A stretch of DNA of 64,000 nt from Marinobacter alexandrii (GCA_039984955.1 JBDWTN010000007.1:1868501-1932500); one strand, 5' to 3'; counted from the stretch's first letter, positions 26,717 to 35,964 are shown. The notes: generated from the sequence alone by a model not told the origin. Made by a program: numbers and translations.

Positions 26717-29328
26717 TGACAAAAAAAGGACTACATCGGCCCCCGGCTTTAGCACTCAAATTCTTTCGCTGGTATTGTAAATCAGAACGACAAGAAGAAC
26801 TCGAAGGAGATTTAGAAGAATTCTTCTACTTGAGGATAGATAAAGGCTCATCCGTATGGAAGGCACGCTTTTTTTTCTGGTGGAATGTTCTCAGATGCTA
26901 TCGCAGCTATTCAAAAAAGAAAACTCAAAAGACTAATACTATGTACCCATTATTCAAATCTTATTTCAAGCTGGCCATGCGGCATTCATGGAAAAACAAG
27001 TGGTCTGTGATGATCAATGTAGTAGGATTAGGGCTGGCGCTCAGCATGTGCATTTTCGTGTATACAATGTTTGCGTACAATTCTGAATTTGATTCTTTCT
27101 ACAAAAATATGGAAGATATCTATCGCGTCAACTCGATGACCTTCGAAAACGGAAGCGAAAGAAGAAATGAACTTTCTCCTATAGCATTCGACCAAGTACT
27201 TAGAAATGAGTTCAGCGGCGTAAAGCAGGTAAGTAGCTTCTTTGATGAGCCCATGACTATCAAATTTGGAACAGACTATTTAGAGAGCTCTATAGGAGTT
27301 GTTTCGTCAGATTTCTTTAAGATGTTTGAAATACCCCTTTGGTATGGCTCATTTGCCGAATTTGGCCAAAAACCTGTTGCTTATTTAACAAAGCCTGCAG
27401 CTAAGCGCTTTTTCGGTAATGAAGTAGCTCTAGGAAAAAAATTATCGATCTACGTCTCGAATAATTCGAAAATTGAAGTTACCGTAGCTGGCGTATTTGA
27501 ACGAATTCCACTCAATTCCAGCTTTGATATTCACATAATGATAAATCTAAATGATTATCAACGAGCTCTGAATTTAGATATGAATGACTGGTCCAGACAT
27601 TTTTATACTAGTCATTTCATAAGAACATCTTCAGAGCAATCAGAAGTCATTACATCAAACTTGAATAAATATGTTCCCATGCAGAATGAGAACCATGAAG
27701 AGTTAAAAATGACACGCTTTGAATTAGTTCCATTTCTAAGTCCTATTCATAATGACAGTGATATGTATAGAACCAATTCTAATACTCGGTTAGATGTCGT
27801 TGTAAAAATCATTTTTACCTCATTAGCTTCTATGGTCTTTCTCATCGCATGTTTTAATCTAGCCAACTCTTCCATTGCCATGGTATCTAAACGATTGAAA
27901 GAAATTGGAATTAGAAAAACTTTAGGTTCTGAAAATCGGCAAATTATGGTTCAGTTTCTTATGGAAATGGGGATAGTATGTGCTCTTGCATTCATCATTG
28001 GGCTATCAATGATCAACTACACCTCTAGTACAATCATGGGGTTATTTGGAGAAACTTTTCTAATAAAAGATATAGATCTCACAGGTGTTATTCTCTTTGT
28101 GCTAGGGTTCTTAATATTCACAACGCTTGTTGCAGGGATAATGCCAGCGCTTTATGCCTGGAAGTTTCAACCAGTAGCCATCATGCGAAAGTCCGTGAAA
28201 CTACGGGGTGTTGGTTGGATCAATAAAACACTGACTGTCGCGCAATACAGTTTTTCTATTGCCGTCTTATCAGCCGCCTTTTCATTCTCCAACAATCTGC
28301 AGTTTCTTGATGACCTAGACCTAGGTTATGCTAACGAAAGCATCTACACATTAGATCTTCCCGATCAATCCGATTATCAAAAAATCAAACAAAAAATTGA
28401 TCAAATTCCAGACATACAAACTGTAGGAACATTTAACCATATTCAAAGATTTGGTAGTTCTAGTCGAAGAAAATTGTTAGAAATAGACACTTCCTCATAT
28501 GAACTCCAAACCTATACAGTGGGCGCGGGCTACTTAGCTCTGATGGAAGTGCCTATTACGCTAGGTCGATCATTCATTTCCGGCAGTGAAGCAGACGAGC
28601 AGAATTCAATTATTGTAAATCAGGAATTCGTAAAGCAATATTTTGGAAATGAAAATCCGTTGAATAAAGTAGTGAAGATTGGTGACGATAGAAAAACAAT
28701 TGTCGGTGTAAGTGCCAATCTTATCCAAGATGTATATCTAGACTCGGAAGACAAACCTGCTGCATACTTATACTCAGAAGTGAATCAATATAGATTTTTA
28801 ATTGCCAAGGTAGGAAGTGGAGACAAGGGTGAAATTGAAAGTAAATTCAAGGCTATTTGGAGTGAAGAGGTGGATAGACCTTATGAAGGTAGCTGGCAAA
28901 AGGACTTAGCTTATGGATCTGCAATAAGAGATACAGAGAATTTGCGTGTCATTTTTCTAGCAATGGCTATACTCGGAGGATTCTTGAGTGTTGCCGGTAT
29001 ATTCTCCTTATCCAAATTGAATGTTGCGAAGCGCATCAAAGAAATAAGCATACGCAAAGTTTTAGGCTCATCAATGAAACAGCTTCTAATTAAAATCAAC
29101 AAGTCCTTCTTTTATGTGCTCTCAATCTCCATATTCATTGGATGCGCGCTAGGTTATTTGATATCAGAGATGGTATTAAGTATGTTGTACCGCTATTACG
29201 TTATTGTATCTCCTTTCACAAGCCTGGCAAGCGGGCTATTTATTTCAACCGTGGCAATTGTTATTATAACACTTTCAGTAGTGACACCAGCAAAAGCCAA
29301 TCCTGTTATAGGTTTGAGAAATGAATGA
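26716..29328 (+). CDS. Orphan ABC permease with prefix domain and two FtsX domains
   Basis: The 870-residue protein has a prefix domain at about 1-80 (FFRWYCKSERQEELEGDLEE), TM1 near 96-117, a periplasmic domain, FtsX unit one (RLKEIGIRKTLGSENRQIMV), a second periplasmic domain, and FtsX unit two (KRIKEISIRKVLGSSMKQLL). It ends NPVIGLRNE. Its core is closer to the prefix-less twin permeases at 40035 and 44881 than to the other PadR-linked ones (for example SSIAMVSKRLKEIGIRK against TSIAISSKRLKEIGIRK). That suggests prefix and core can be recombined. No ATPase is adjacent. Confidence 0.92.
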   Translation: MTKKGLHRPPALALKFFRWYCKSERQEELEGDLEEFFYLRIDKGSSVWKARFFFWWNVLRCYRSYSKKKTQKTNTMYPLFKSYFKLAMRHSWKNKWSVMINVVGLGLALSMCIFVYTMFAYNSEFDSFYKNMEDIYRVNSMTFENGSERRNELSPIAFDQVLRNEFSGVKQVSSFFDEPMTIKFGTDYLESSIGVVSSDFFKMFEIPLWYGSFAEFGQKPVAYLTKPAAKRFFGNEVALGKKLSIYVSNNSKIEVTVAGVFERIPLNSSFDIHIMINLNDYQRALNLDMNDWSRHFYTSHFIRTSSEQSEVITSNLNKYVPMQNENHEELKMTRFELVPFLSPIHNDSDMYRTNSNTRLDVVVKIIFTSLASMVFLIACFNLANSSIAMVSKRLKEIGIRKTLGSENRQIMVQFLMEMGIVCALAFIIGLSMINYTSSTIMGLFGETFLIKDIDLTGVILFVLGFLIFTTLVAGIMPALYAWKFQPVAIMRKSVKLRGVGWINKTLTVAQYSFSIAVLSAAFSFSNNLQFLDDLDLGYANESIYTLDLPDQSDYQKIKQKIDQIPDIQTVGTFNHIQRFGSSSRRKLLEIDTSSYELQTYTVGAGYLALMEVPITLGRSFISGSEADEQNSIIVNQEFVKQYFGNENPLNKVVKIGDDRKTIVGVSANLIQDVYLDSEDKPAAYLYSEVNQYRFLIAKVGSGDKGEIESKFKAIWSEEVDRPYEGSWQKDLAYGSAIRDTENLRVIFLAMAILGGFLSVAGIFSLSKLNVAKRIKEISIRKVLGSSMKQLLIKINKSFFYVLSISIFIGCALGYLISEMVLSMLYRYYVIVSPFTSLASGLFISTVAIVIITLSVVTPAKANPVIGLRNE

Positions 29329-29333
29329 TCATG

Positions 29334-29377
29334 TTTTACGAATAATTTCGTAACTAAATGCGAAATTATTCGTAAAA
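29334..29377. promoter_or_regulatory. Perfect 17-bp inverted repeat before the Xre/RES operon (operator)
   Basis: Arms 29334-29350 and 29361-29377 are exact reverse complements (TTTTACGAATAATTTCG and its complement) around a 10-base spacer. The right arm abuts the antitoxin start codon. The element begins five bases after the permease stop. Toxin-antitoxin operons are usually repressed by their antitoxin at such a dyad, so this is the probable autoregulatory site. Confidence 0.75.
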
Positions 29378-29770
29378 TTGTGTGTGGAAAATATACTGAA
29401 TGATCCGGCGGCCAGATATAGAAAAGCTTCAGAGGGCATTTCAAAATCTGATTTCTTAGTTATTGTATCAGATACTGGATTAAACCTAACTGAGTTTTCT
29501 GCCTTGCTTCCCGTCTCAAAAAGAACTATCGAAAAGACAAAAGAAAAAGACTTACTGAGTCCAGCCGTTAGTGATCGTGTACTACAAATCGCTTCATTAT
29601 ATCAGCATGGAAATTTAGTTCTCGGTTCATCTTCTGCTTTCAAAGAGTGGCTTCATTCATCTTTGATTTCTCTAGGAGGTCAAAAGCCCATTAAGTTTAT
29701 GAATAATGATACGGGTATCTCTATGATCAATGATCTTTTAGGAAGAATTGAACACGGCGTTTATTCCTAA
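29378..29770 (+). CDS. Xre/MbcA/ParS-type antitoxin
   Basis: The 130-residue protein resembles antitoxins paired with RES toxins. It has an Xre-like helix-turn-helix region (LTEFSALLPVSKRTIEKTKE) and a C-terminal toxin-binding domain with HGNLVLGSSSAFKEWLHSS, GQKPIKFMNNDTGISMINDL and a final GRIEHGVYS, which is the normal antitoxin tail inserted into the toxin active site. The frame opens with TTG at 29378; a GTG at 29384 is an equally good start, and no ATG is possible because a stop lies at 29351. Its stop overlaps the toxin ATG (TAATG). Confidence 0.88.
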   Translation: MCVENILNDPAARYRKASEGISKSDFLVIVSDTGLNLTEFSALLPVSKRTIEKTKEKDLLSPAVSDRVLQIASLYQHGNLVLGSSSAFKEWLHSSLISLGGQKPIKFMNNDTGISMINDLLGRIEHGVYS

Positions 29771-30222
29771 TGATCTTGTATCGAATTACTTCAAAAGCAT
29801 ACGCAAGAGATTTGTCTGGTACAGGAGCAATGTTGCATGGTGGGCGATGGAATCCAAAAGGAGTAAGAATGCTTTACACCTCGCAGAGCTTATCACTAGC
29901 TGCTCTTGAAACAATTGCTAATCTATCAGGGGATAAACTTAGAGGTAATCTCTATTGTGTAGAACTAGAATTTCCAGATCATCTATCGGTTGAAACCATT
30001 AAAAAGGTGCCCAAGACGTGGAATACATTCCCCTTCAACTCAAGTACAGTTGATATAGGTAGGGAGTTTATACAATCTGAAAAACTCTGTCTGAAAGTAC
30101 CCAGTGCCATTATTTCCAGCGAATACAACTATCTATTGAATCCTATGCATGATGATTATATGCAAATCAAATTCATAGATGCACGTCCTATGATTCTTGA
30201 TCAACGCCTTTTTCAAAACTGA
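29770..30222 (+). CDS. RES domain toxin
   Basis: The 150-residue protein has the RES family signature: an arginine in LYRITSKAYARDLSGTGAML, the GGRWNPKGVRMLYTSQSLSLAALE core with its glutamate, and a late serine in LKVPSAIISSEYNYLLNP. RES toxins degrade NAD+ when freed from their antitoxin, and all three signature elements appear intact, so it is probably active. It is translated from an ATG overlapping the antitoxin stop and lies 50 bases before glnS. Confidence 0.93.
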   Translation: MILYRITSKAYARDLSGTGAMLHGGRWNPKGVRMLYTSQSLSLAALETIANLSGDKLRGNLYCVELEFPDHLSVETIKKVPKTWNTFPFNSSTVDIGREFIQSEKLCLKVPSAIISSEYNYLLNPMHDDYMQIKFIDARPMILDQRLFQN

Positions 30223-30272
30223 ATAGGTTCTTTGGCTCACATCATCCTATTTTTGCTCTTTAATCTCAAACC

Positions 30273-31934
30273 ATGGACGAGGCAAAGAAACCATTGAATT
30301 TTATCGAGCAAATGATCGAAAAGGACCTGAAAGAGGGTGAGCATGACTCGATTATTACAAGATTTCCTCCCGAGCCAAATGGCTATCTTCATATTGGCCA
30401 TGCCAAATCTATTTGTCTCAACTTTGGGTTAGCTGAAAAGTATAACGGAAAGTGTAATCTCCGTTTTGATGATACCAATCCAGAAAAAGAAGAAACGGAG
30501 TACGTTGAGTCAATTAAATCGAATATCAAATGGTTAGGGTTCGAGTGGGATGATCGTGAACATTATGCTTCAGATTATTTTGATCAGCTATATGAAATGG
30601 CTACACAACTCATCAAGAAAGGATCAGCTTATGTTGATGATCTTTCCGCTGAGGAATTCCGGAAACTCAAAGGCACCCCCACTGAGCCAGGAAAGCCGAG
30701 TCCTTTTCGTGATAGATCAGTAGAAGAAAATCTCGATCTTTTTGCTCGCATGAAATCAGGTGAGTTTGGCAATGGAGAGAAAGTATTAAGAGCCAAAATC
30801 GATCTAAGCTCTCCTAACATGCACATGCGCGACCCCATCTTGTATCGAATCAAGCAATTGCCTCATCACCGTACGGGCTATCAGTGGTGCATTTATCCTA
30901 CATACGATTTTGCACACGGTCAGTCAGACTCAATCGAGAAAGTAACGCATTCGCTTTGTACATTAGAGTTTGAAGTACACCGCCCATTGTATGAATGGTT
31001 GATCAACGAACTAGGAATCTACCCTTCCAAGCAAACTGAGTTTGCCCGACTAAACCTTGGATATACTATTGTCAGTAAGCGAAACCTTCGTGAGTTAGTT
31101 GAACTAGGTCATGTCAATGGATGGGACGACCCTCGAATGCCCACAATATCTGGTATCAGAAGAAGGGGATTTACTCCTGCTTCCATCCGTAAGTTTGCAG
31201 ATACAATTGGTGTAGCACGTAGAAATGGCATCACAGATATCGCTCTTTTAGAGCATGCCATAAGAGAAGATCTAAATGCCACGACTAACCGCGTATTCGG
31301 CATCATGAATCCATTAAAAGTCATTATAACAAATTGGCCTGAAGACAAAACAGAGGTAATGACCGCCGTTAACAATCCAGGAGATGAATCGGCTGGCACT
31401 AGAGAGATGCCATTCACTAGAGAGCTTTATGTTGACCAAGCTGATTTCATGGAAGATCCACCAAGCCCAAAGAAATGGTACCGATTGGGCCCAGATCGCG
31501 AAGTACGATTAAAGTTTGGTTATATCGTCAAATGCACAGGGTTCAAAAAAGCGGATGACGGCACTATCGAAGAATTGTATGCTGAATACGATCCTGCAAC
31601 AAGAAGCGGACAGGATACCAGTGGAAAAAAAGTGAAAGGTACACTCGGCTGGGTTTCTGTACCACATGCCCTAAAAGCGGAAATAAGAGAATATGATCGG
31701 CTGTTCAAAACAGAGAACCTAAATACCATAGAGGATGATTTTAAAAACCATCTCAATCCTGATTCACTGACAGTAAATACGAAAGCTGTACTTGAGCCAT
31801 CCTTAAAAAATGCCAAAGTAGGTGATCAAATGCAGTTTGAGCGGATTGGTTATTTTCGAGTGGATGAGGATTCAACTCCAGATAACTTAGTCTTTAATAG
31901 AACCATAACCCTGAGAGATAATTGGTCAAAATAA
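30273..31934 (+). CDS. glnS: Glutaminyl-tRNA synthetase
   Basis: The 553-residue class I synthetase charges tRNA-Gln with glutamine. HIGH is at 40-43 in PEPNGYLHIGH, the variant KMSKS is VSKRN in TIVSKRNLREL, and RFDDTNPEKE is the conserved tRNA/ATP stretch. The C-terminal anticodon-binding beta-barrels include YVKCTGFKKADDGTIEELYA. Length and motifs are those of a normal bacterial GlnRS. The gene downstream begins four bases after its stop and is probably cotranscribed. Confidence 0.97.
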   Translation: MDEAKKPLNFIEQMIEKDLKEGEHDSIITRFPPEPNGYLHIGHAKSICLNFGLAEKYNGKCNLRFDDTNPEKEETEYVESIKSNIKWLGFEWDDREHYASDYFDQLYEMATQLIKKGSAYVDDLSAEEFRKLKGTPTEPGKPSPFRDRSVEENLDLFARMKSGEFGNGEKVLRAKIDLSSPNMHMRDPILYRIKQLPHHRTGYQWCIYPTYDFAHGQSDSIEKVTHSLCTLEFEVHRPLYEWLINELGIYPSKQTEFARLNLGYTIVSKRNLRELVELGHVNGWDDPRMPTISGIRRRGFTPASIRKFADTIGVARRNGITDIALLEHAIREDLNATTNRVFGIMNPLKVIITNWPEDKTEVMTAVNNPGDESAGTREMPFTRELYVDQADFMEDPPSPKKWYRLGPDREVRLKFGYIVKCTGFKKADDGTIEELYAEYDPATRSGQDTSGKKVKGTLGWVSVPHALKAEIREYDRLFKTENLNTIEDDFKNHLNPDSLTVNTKAVLEPSLKNAKVGDQMQFERIGYFRVDEDSTPDNLVFNRTITLRDNWSK

Positions 31935-31938
31935 AATC

Positions 31939-32439
31939 ATGAAATATCTATTTGTCGTTGCTTTCATCTTTTTCACAACCGTATTATTTGGACAAGGAGA
32001 ATTTGAGACACTAGCTACTGATCAGTACTCCATTAAATACCCTTCTACATGGGAAGTCAATCAAACGGGTCAAATGGGGATGGCATTTGGGTTATTCTCG
32101 CCCGCCGGCATGCAAGGCGATCAGTTTAGGGAAAATGTAAACCTGATCATTCAAGACATATCCTCTCAAAATCTAGACTTGGTAGATTTTGTTTCTCTTT
32201 CTGAGAATCAGATCACAACTATGATCGTTGATGGGAATCTTTTGGTTAGTGAAAAGAAAGATGGCTATCACCAAATGATATACACTGGAACTATGGGACA
32301 GTACAAGCTTAAGTTTCAGCAATACTACTGGGTGATTGGGGGAAATGCATACATTTTAACGTTTACTGCTGAGCAAAATCAATACGATAACTACATAGGA
32401 GTTGCGCAGCAACTGATGGATAGCTTTGAAATAAGGTAA
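31939..32439 (+). CDS. Secreted PsbP/DcrB-like protein
   Basis: The 166-residue protein has a signal peptide (MKYLFVVAFIFFTTVLFGQ). A single domain follows with YSIKYPSTWEVNQTG, NVNLIIQDISSQNLDLVDF, a tyrosine-rich YKLKFQQYYWVIGGNAYILTF and the ending IGVAQQLMDSFEIR. This layout is that of small PsbP/DcrB-like (DUF1795) proteins, whose function outside photosystems is unclear. It follows glnS closely and abuts the convergent gene at 32440 with no spacer. Confidence 0.75.
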   Translation: MKYLFVVAFIFFTTVLFGQGEFETLATDQYSIKYPSTWEVNQTGQMGMAFGLFSPAGMQGDQFRENVNLIIQDISSQNLDLVDFVSLSENQITTMIVDGNLLVSEKKDGYHQMIYTGTMGQYKLKFQQYYWVIGGNAYILTFTAEQNQYDNYIGVAQQLMDSFEIR

Positions 32440-33150
32440 CTACTTTCTAAGACTCCAAATCTCATACATCGGCTTGCCGCGACTAGTATTTCCTGAGTGA
32501 TGCCACTCACCATCTTTCAATTCATAGTCAAATTCAAGGCTTGCTCCAACGCGACTATCATCTCGTGAAAAGAACTCGATATTCTCGGTGTAGGTACCAC
32601 CAACTGTGGTGTAGGTACCACCGCCCGTTCCCTTGAATTCTTTGGTTTCTGTATTGTAGGCAATCCATTGAAAACGAGTTCCAGAAAGAATCTTCATGGT
32701 TTTCCTGGGACTAAAAACATCTATTGGTTGCAAATCTCCATTCCTCATTCTTCCCGAAATAAGCCATGCTCCTGCTAAGTTCCCTGGGTCTCCAGCATCA
32801 ACACGTGTTGCCCATCTTTCTGTCCCTGCTATGCGCATACGATCATTTCCATCCCATTCAATTTCAAAAGAAATTGGCTTTCCCACCTTATCAGCATCTT
32901 TAGAATTAAACTCAGGCATTTCTGCCATGGTATTTCCATCTAGCTCCCAGGTCCCCCCATTAGTTTCTATAAATGCTCCTGTTTCAGCATCAAACCAAGC
33001 AGCTACTTGATAGCTTTCAGTGAACGTTACTACTCCTTTGATTTGCTTCCCGTCTTCATCTTGTTCAGTCCACACCCAAGCACCTATAAGGTTCTGGCTA
33101 AATACCGAGCAAGTCCAAAATGAAGAAATTAAGAATATCAATACCTTCAT
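32440..33150 (-). CDS. Secreted protein with two lipocalin-like repeats
   Basis: The 236-residue protein has a signal peptide (MKVLIFLISSFWTCSVFSQ) and two related halves of about 105 residues. Each half begins L-x-GAW (LIGAWVWTEQ and LAGAWLISGR), contains a GGT-W/Y turn (NGGTWELDGN and VGGTYTENIE), then a strand near an F-x-SKD/SRDD site, and ends in a tryptophan-containing strand. The halves look like tandem lipocalin-like barrels, a layout often annotated only as membrane or secreted protein. A small hydrophobic ligand is possible but not shown. Confidence 0.72.
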   Translation of the reverse strand: MKVLIFLISSFWTCSVFSQNLIGAWVWTEQDEDGKQIKGVVTFTESYQVAAWFDAETGAFIETNGGTWELDGNTMAEMPEFNSKDADKVGKPISFEIEWDGNDRMRIAGTERWATRVDAGDPGNLAGAWLISGRMRNGDLQPIDVFSPRKTMKILSGTRFQWIAYNTETKEFKGTGGGTYTTVGGTYTENIEFFSRDDSRVGASLEFDYELKDGEWHHSGNTSRGKPMYEIWSLRK

Positions 33151-33321
33151 GATTTTGTATTATTTGTGTGATATAAAGCTACTCACCTTTCATAAAATCT
33201 CAAATTATATACCCGATGTAGAGCAGAAATAAAACATTATTTGTCATTATGCTTTGAAGAAATGGTTAAAACATTATCTTTAATTTATCGAGATCAGTTC
33301 CGAAAACTGCTTGATACAGCT

Positions 33322-34182
33322 ATGTTCAATAAAATACTTGTTTTGGGAGCAACGGGAAACGTAGGTTATCCACTTGCTCAAATGCTAAAAAATCGCAACG
33401 CAGATTTTTGCATCGGAATAAAACCAGAAAGTGAGTTGCCTGAATCAATGAAAGATATTGAATCAGTCCATGTTGACTATGATGATATTTCCACCGTACA
33501 AGCTGCGCTTACTAATGTTGAGAATCTATTCATTCTAATACCTGATTCACCTCTTATGGTTGATCAAATGGCAAATATCAACACCGCTATTTTAGATAGT
33601 AGTGTAGCTCGGTATGTGTATATAAGTGGAGCTGGAGTGAAAATAGCACCAGATACCTGGTTGAGCCAGAACTTATTGAGATGTGAGGAATTACTTCGTT
33701 CCAATGATTTACCAGGGACTATTTTAAGGCCTACTTTCTTTATGCAGAATTTTCTCAATCACTATCCGCCAAGCGACAATCAAATGCATTTACCGGTAGG
33801 TAACGGAATTGTGAATTATATTGATGTCAATGATGTCGCATCTGCGGCCTGTGAAATTTTGATCAAAGACTCTATACAAAAAGGTGTAGAAGTATTCCAT
33901 TTAACAGGTAAAGAATCGTTTGATATGTACGAAATAGCCATGTTATTCAGTAAAAAATTAAAAAAACACTACGAGTATATTCCTATTTCACTAGAAGAGT
34001 CAAAACAGGTTATGACAAGGAATAATTTACCTGATTGGCTAATCAATATGCTACAGCAGATTTATAAGAAAGTTAGTGAAAATCTATATGCATTCTACTC
34101 ACAAGACTTACAATTCCTCACAGGAAAAGAACCCAGAAATTTCTCCATGTTCATCGAAAAAAATCGATTTTCCTTCGAATAA
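33322..34182 (+). CDS. NmrA-like NAD(P)-binding protein
   Basis: The 286-residue Rossmann-fold protein has the glycine motif GATGNVGYPLAQ at the N-terminus, then YVYISGAGVK, the LPGTILRPTFFMQNF segment and YIDVNDVASAACEIL. These are typical of the NmrA/atypical short-chain dehydrogenase group, including NAD(P)H:quinone oxidoreductases of the QOR2 type. The usual YxxxK catalytic pair is not evident, so it may be a redox sensor or a quinone reductase. The start at 33322 begins just before the Rossmann strand; an extension to 33241 looks non-coding. Confidence 0.85.
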   Translation: MFNKILVLGATGNVGYPLAQMLKNRNADFCIGIKPESELPESMKDIESVHVDYDDISTVQAALTNVENLFILIPDSPLMVDQMANINTAILDSSVARYVYISGAGVKIAPDTWLSQNLLRCEELLRSNDLPGTILRPTFFMQNFLNHYPPSDNQMHLPVGNGIVNYIDVNDVASAACEILIKDSIQKGVEVFHLTGKESFDMYEIAMLFSKKLKKHYEYIPISLEESKQVMTRNNLPDWLINMLQQIYKKVSENLYAFYSQDLQFLTGKEPRNFSMFIEKNRFSFE

Positions 34183-34264
34183 AAGACGTATTTGCAATAA
34201 ATTCAAAGAATTCTAATAATTTGAGAATCAAATCAAAATCATTAACTAATCAGCAACCCAAATT

Positions 34265-34846
34265 ATGGCTCAGTATCAAACATTCGAAAATGGCATAACT
34301 ACCAGCGCAATCTCTCCTTTTATGCAAGGTGGTTTTATAGCCTCTAAGCAGAAAACAACGATTTTAAATAAATACGGAATAGATCATCTAGAAGAGGGTA
34401 AAGATTATGACTTGCAAAATTTTCTAAACGCTTTCAAAGAGTTAGGAGAAAATGTAGGAGAAATGAATCTTTTTCTAATTGGCAAATCTGTTATGTCAGA
34501 GACAGAATTTCCCCCAATGGATGGACTGGAAAGTGCACTCAGGTCAATTGATGTTGCCTACCATATGAACCACAAAAAAAATGGTAAAGCAATGTTTGAT
34601 CCCAATACTGGTGTAATGACAGAAGGGATTGGTCATTTCGAACTTGTACGGTTTGATGGAGTCAATAAGGAAGCGATTATGGTATGTCACACGCCATATC
34701 CAAGCAAGTTTGAAGAAGGAATAATTCTTCAGATAGCAAGGCAGTTTAAGCCAGAAGGTTCATTAATGCCAAAGGTTCAGCTTGATACGACCAAAGAAAC
34801 CAGAAAAAATGGTGGTGATCGTTGCACTTTTATCATCACTTGGTAA
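34265..34846 (+). CDS. Uncharacterised protein with a YHMNH motif
   Basis: I do not recognise this 193-residue soluble protein with certainty. It has no signal peptide. Its features are an N-terminal FMQGGFIASKQKTTILNKYG, a helical middle with LNAFKELGENVGEMNLFLIG, the unusual SIDVAYHMNHKKNGK segment, and strands HFELVRFDG, AIMVCHTPYPSKFEEGI and the ending GGDRCTFIITW. The pattern (sensor-like alpha/beta with a late GGDxCTFxIxW) recalls 4-vinyl-reductase or heme-NO-binding type small-molecule domains, but this is only a resemblance. A same-strand gene follows 150 bases later and may be functionally linked. Confidence 0.6.
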   Translation: MAQYQTFENGITTSAISPFMQGGFIASKQKTTILNKYGIDHLEEGKDYDLQNFLNAFKELGENVGEMNLFLIGKSVMSETEFPPMDGLESALRSIDVAYHMNHKKNGKAMFDPNTGVMTEGIGHFELVRFDGVNKEAIMVCHTPYPSKFEEGIILQIARQFKPEGSLMPKVQLDTTKETRKNGGDRCTFIITW

Positions 34847-34996
34847 ACACAAATAATTTATCGTCTTTGCGTCATTTGTCAATATTAATAAATAATAATA
34901 TAACAAATAGCGGTTTTTAAAGTTATAATTGTTTAATAACTTAAGAATAATCTTATGTCTATTCAAACTATTTAGTATTTAAAAACCAAAAAAGCT

Positions 34997-35716
34997 ATGA
35001 TTACTCACGTTCAAAAAACAGTTGAAACCAAGAATGAAAATGATTTAAACTTTAAGCTTCAGGAGGAATTTCAGCTTGGCGCTGAAAAATTTGCCAACAA
35101 TCCTCTACATCAAAAGCTTAAACAAGAAGTTGACATTCGGAAGCAACTCAACTTTGTTCCTAAAATGCTCTTCTTCGTAATGGGATTTAAGGACTTAATG
35201 CAGCTTGTTCGTTATGAAAACCCAACAAATGACCTAGAAAAAAGTGTGAATACTCACAGTGATGAGGACTCTAATCATTGGGAGTGGTACTTAAATGATC
35301 TTGCGTTTATGAGCGGGCAATTTAAGAATGCATCTTCAGTTGATCTGATTACGGATGTATGGGGAGACTCTTCAATGGAAGTAAGGGAAACGATATATTC
35401 TTTTTCAAGGTACATCAAACAATACACAGACCCTGTTGCCAGAATGCTCATGGTAGAAGTGTTGGAAATTACTTTTGACAAATTCAAAGAAGCTCTGCAC
35501 CCTGCACTGAAGGATGCTGATCTTTATAGTCAATTAGATTATTTCGGAAAAATGCATCAAGAAACTGAGGAGAACCATTCAACAGGAATTAGTGATGATG
35601 AAATTGCTGAACTAACAATGTTATTACCAGAGGAACTAAAAGAAGAGATGATTCCAATTATAAATCATCTTTTTGATCAAATGTATAATATGGCCAAGAA
35701 TTGGGCTGAAGCTTAA
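34997..35716 (+). CDS. Heme-oxygenase-like fold protein, possible di-iron enzyme
   Basis: The 239-residue, all-helical soluble protein has NPLHQKLKQ near residue 35, FVPKMLFFVMGFKDL near 53, and THSDEDSNHWEWYLNDL with H87, E90, D91 and H94. A later helix has VEVLEITFDKF (E154) and another has GKMHQETEENHS (H187, E189, H194). Clusters of His and Glu on successive helices are what a heme-oxygenase-like or TenA-like di-iron protein shows, but I cannot verify the metal site. It lacks a signal peptide and is followed by a strong terminator. The reaction is unknown. Confidence 0.6.
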   Translation: MITHVQKTVETKNENDLNFKLQEEFQLGAEKFANNPLHQKLKQEVDIRKQLNFVPKMLFFVMGFKDLMQLVRYENPTNDLEKSVNTHSDEDSNHWEWYLNDLAFMSGQFKNASSVDLITDVWGDSSMEVRETIYSFSRYIKQYTDPVARMLMVEVLEITFDKFKEALHPALKDADLYSQLDYFGKMHQETEENHSTGISDDEIAELTMLLPEELKEEMIPIINHLFDQMYNMAKNWAEA

Positions 35717-35741
35717 TTTTTCTTCCTCTATCAAAACAAAG

Positions 35742-35767
35742 AAACCAGGGTTGAACCTGGTTTTTTT
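35742..35767 (+). terminator. Rho-independent terminator after the heme-oxygenase-like gene
   Basis: AAACCAGG (35742-35749) and CCTGGTTT (35756-35763) are perfect arms around GTTGAA, with the T-run continuing to 35767. Confidence 0.88.
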
Positions 35768-35781
35768 ATTTCTGATACCTC

Positions 35782-35964
35782 TTAATTATCATGAATAATT
35801 GAAAATAGGCGGTCCAATTGAAAGTTCATCACATGATCACAATCAGAATCTTTCTGCGGAATTCTATAGTCTGAGCCAAACTTCTCTGAAAGAGAACTAA
35901 AAATTTCAATCTTGGTAGCCTTTAAAATTTTTGCTCGTGACGGGTAAATCTTTTCGCTATTCAT
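35782..35964 (-). CDS. Possible small hypothetical protein
   Basis: A 60-residue ATG-initiated frame lies in an otherwise empty 391-base interval, beginning with MNSEKIYPSRAKILKAT and ending FSIIHDN. Its composition is normal for a soluble protein and it is not the shadow of another gene. I recognise no family and see no clear ribosome site, so it may be real or chance. The rest of the interval holds only the terminator at 35742. Confidence 0.35.
   Translation of the reverse strand: MNSEKIYPSRAKILKATKIEIFSSLSEKFGSDYRIPQKDSDCDHVMNFQLDRLFSIIHDN

Noticed and set aside
29358-29375. ATG at 29358 as antitoxin start
   Set aside because: It is in another frame and meets TAA after five codons.
31109-31417. 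102-codon minus-strand frame inside glnS
   Set aside because: Antisense to conserved GlnRS sequence including VSKRN; no independent support.
32696-33010. 104-codon plus-strand frame opposite the lipocalin-like gene
   Set aside because: The minus-strand gene has a signal peptide and internal repeats; this frame has neither.
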